Positions 62,910 through 64,000 of a stretch of 64,000 bases of DNA are shown here, one piece after another; position 1 is the first letter of the stretch, and each line of letters starts with the position of its first letter. The stretch is from contig OZ017751.1 of NCBI GenBank assembly GCA_963969365.1, positions 1,984,001-2,048,000 on the forward strand, written 5' to 3'. Both the position numbers and the translations under genes were made by a program. The stretch comes from Asterochloris sp. CNOR1. Its lineage: Eukaryota; Chlorophyta; Trebouxiophyceae; Trebouxiales; Trebouxiaceae. The notes beneath the pieces were generated by a model. The model saw only the letters and a list, made by a program, of their open reading frames with translations, searched no databases and was not told the origin of the DNA.

Positions 62910-63301
62910 CCTGCAGACACGAGTAAAAGTGAGCTGGCACCCCCCTCCCCGCCGAGGCGGCAGACAGATGAGCTGGCGCACTGCTTCCTGCTGTGTGGCA
63001 GCAGCTGTGGACAAACCCCTGCCTGAGCCAGCAAGACTTGTTGACATGAGTGCCTTTCAAAGGTGCACTTATGCACGGGGCCCTCAGGGCTCAGCCACAG
63101 CACAAGCTGGATTGCTTGCCATTGCATCATCTTAACAGCACTGGCAGTTCATTGGGCTCACTAGCGTGGTCCTCAGAGATGCGCCTCAGCACGCGATCCT
63201 TTGGCCTCAGCCACAGCGAGCATCCCTACAATCACATCCCTTGATCATTTCCCTCACAGGGAGAGAGGACTTGAAGCACTCAGCCGCCTGCCCTGACAAG
63301 A

Positions 63302-63590
63302 CATGGCAGCAAGCCTCAGCCTTAAGCAGCATGCTCGGTATGCTTGTGTCAGAGTGTTGGACCACCTGCTGCTCTAGTAAGCCATGGCAGCATGCTTGGT
63401 ATGTTTATGGCAGATTGTTAGACCACCTGCTGCTCTGTTAAGCCATGGCAACAAGTCTCAGCCTTGGGCATCATGCTTGGTGTACTCACAGCAGAGTGTT
63501 GGACCACCTGCTGTTCTGGTAAGCCATGGCAGCAGGTCTCCGCCTGGGGCAGCATGCTTGGTGTACTCACAGCAGCAGACACCTCTGCAG
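63302..63590. repeat. Minisatellite of about 80-bp units
   Basis: Units starting at CATGGCAGCA or CATGGCAACA (63302, 63383, 63444, 63525) share CAGCATGCTTGGT and GTTGGACCACCTGCTGCTCT cores. Spacing is about 81, 61 and 81 bp; the short unit has lost about 20 bases. The region 62910-63660 around it shows no convincing exon. Confidence 0.85.
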
Positions 63591-63662
63591 TATGACGAAG
63601 AACATCCCATGTGCAGCATGGGCACTTCAGGATGCACCTCTTACCCTCAAAAGTGCATCCAG

Positions 63663-64000
63663 CTATCGTTCCAACTGTGGCACCTGTCGCAGCTCCCTGG
63701 CGGTGTAGCGCTCACGTTCCAGATCTTCCAAGCGCTTTGCCACCTCCATGTCCCTTTGTCACATGTGCTTCTGCTCTTCAACAGCTGAGCAGTTCCTCAA
63801 ACAGCATGTGCTCCACAACTGGCACCTGCTCGCAGTAATGTGAGGGAAGTCATCAGGCAGTTGGAGAAACACGTGGAGGCGCTCCTGCTCTGCGACAGCC
63901 ACCAGGTCAGTGGTGCCAATGGCATGCTCATCTGCATTCCTGATGCCGGCTGACAAGTGAGCCTGGTTGACATGCAGCCAGGCCTCCAGGGATGGCTTTG
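63663..64000 (-). CDS. C-terminal part of a coiled-coil protein, cut by right edge
   Basis: The last exon on the minus strand encodes MEVAKRLEDLERERYTAREL and RQVPQLER-stop (stop at 63663-63665), a charged helix typical of a coiled coil. The preceding exon-like stretch gives QERLHVFLQLPDDFPHITA (about 63875-63815), bounded by GTCGCAG and a GTGCCA donor. An alternative middle exon reads VPVVEHMLFEELLSC. The gene continues beyond 64000. No family is recognised from this fragment. Confidence 0.45.

Noticed and set aside
63302-63590. CRISPR-like array
   Set aside because: Units are about 80 bp, similar along their whole length, with no constant repeat and variable spacer pattern, and the DNA is eukaryotic.

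Overview
The window looks like nuclear DNA of a green alga (Chlorophyta). Genes are dense (about one per 4-5 kb) and split into many short exons, with acceptors that almost always read CTGCAG. There is an octotricopeptide-repeat (OPR) protein with a RAP domain, a family expanded in green algae. No bacterial-style operon, tRNA, rRNA, CRISPR array or recognisable transposon coding region was seen. All exon joins below were made by eye from reading frame and splice phase, so gene limits are models.

Layout, left to right: (+) a TPR/sulfotransferase protein cut by the left edge, 1-4138; (+) a TTLL9-type tubulin glutamylase, 4433-7710; (+) a PiT/PHO4 phosphate transporter, 7841-10870; a 23-C tract and short convergent gap; (-) NAD malate dehydrogenase with a mitochondrial presequence, 11240-14527; a weak (-) membrane-protein candidate, about 14653-15460; (+) UTP4/cirhin of the small-subunit processome, 16044-21208; (-) a TTL-domain protein with an N-terminal signal or anchor, about 21485-27332; (+) an ATG18/WIPI PROPPIN, 27879-30600; (+) a short charged helical protein, 30860-32456; (-) a GCN20/ABCF3 protein, 32615-41954; (+) the MICOS subunit MIC60/mitofilin, 42354-48047; (-) an OPR-RAP organelle RNA-binding protein, 48347-56159; (+) an unrecognised gene with polyQ and a basic tail, about 56585-60677; a 103-bp palindrome; weak (-) exons in 61126-62909; a minisatellite; and a partial (-) coiled-coil exon set at the right edge.

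The genes do not form one pathway. They are housekeeping and organelle functions: cilium or basal body, phosphate uptake, central carbon metabolism, ribosome biogenesis, autophagy, translational control, cristae organisation and organelle RNA. Neighbours are arranged as divergent pairs sharing 400-550 bp (TTL-like/ATG18, ABCF3/MIC60, OPR/unknown) or convergent pairs with short gaps.

The most striking pattern is inside the introns. In at least six genes an intron carries one or more decayed copies of the adjoining splice junction, meaning the acceptor plus exon head or the exon tail plus donor. In MIC60 a whole exon with its introns is duplicated in tandem. This looks like recurrent small tandem duplication at exon edges that lengthens introns and occasionally adds exons.
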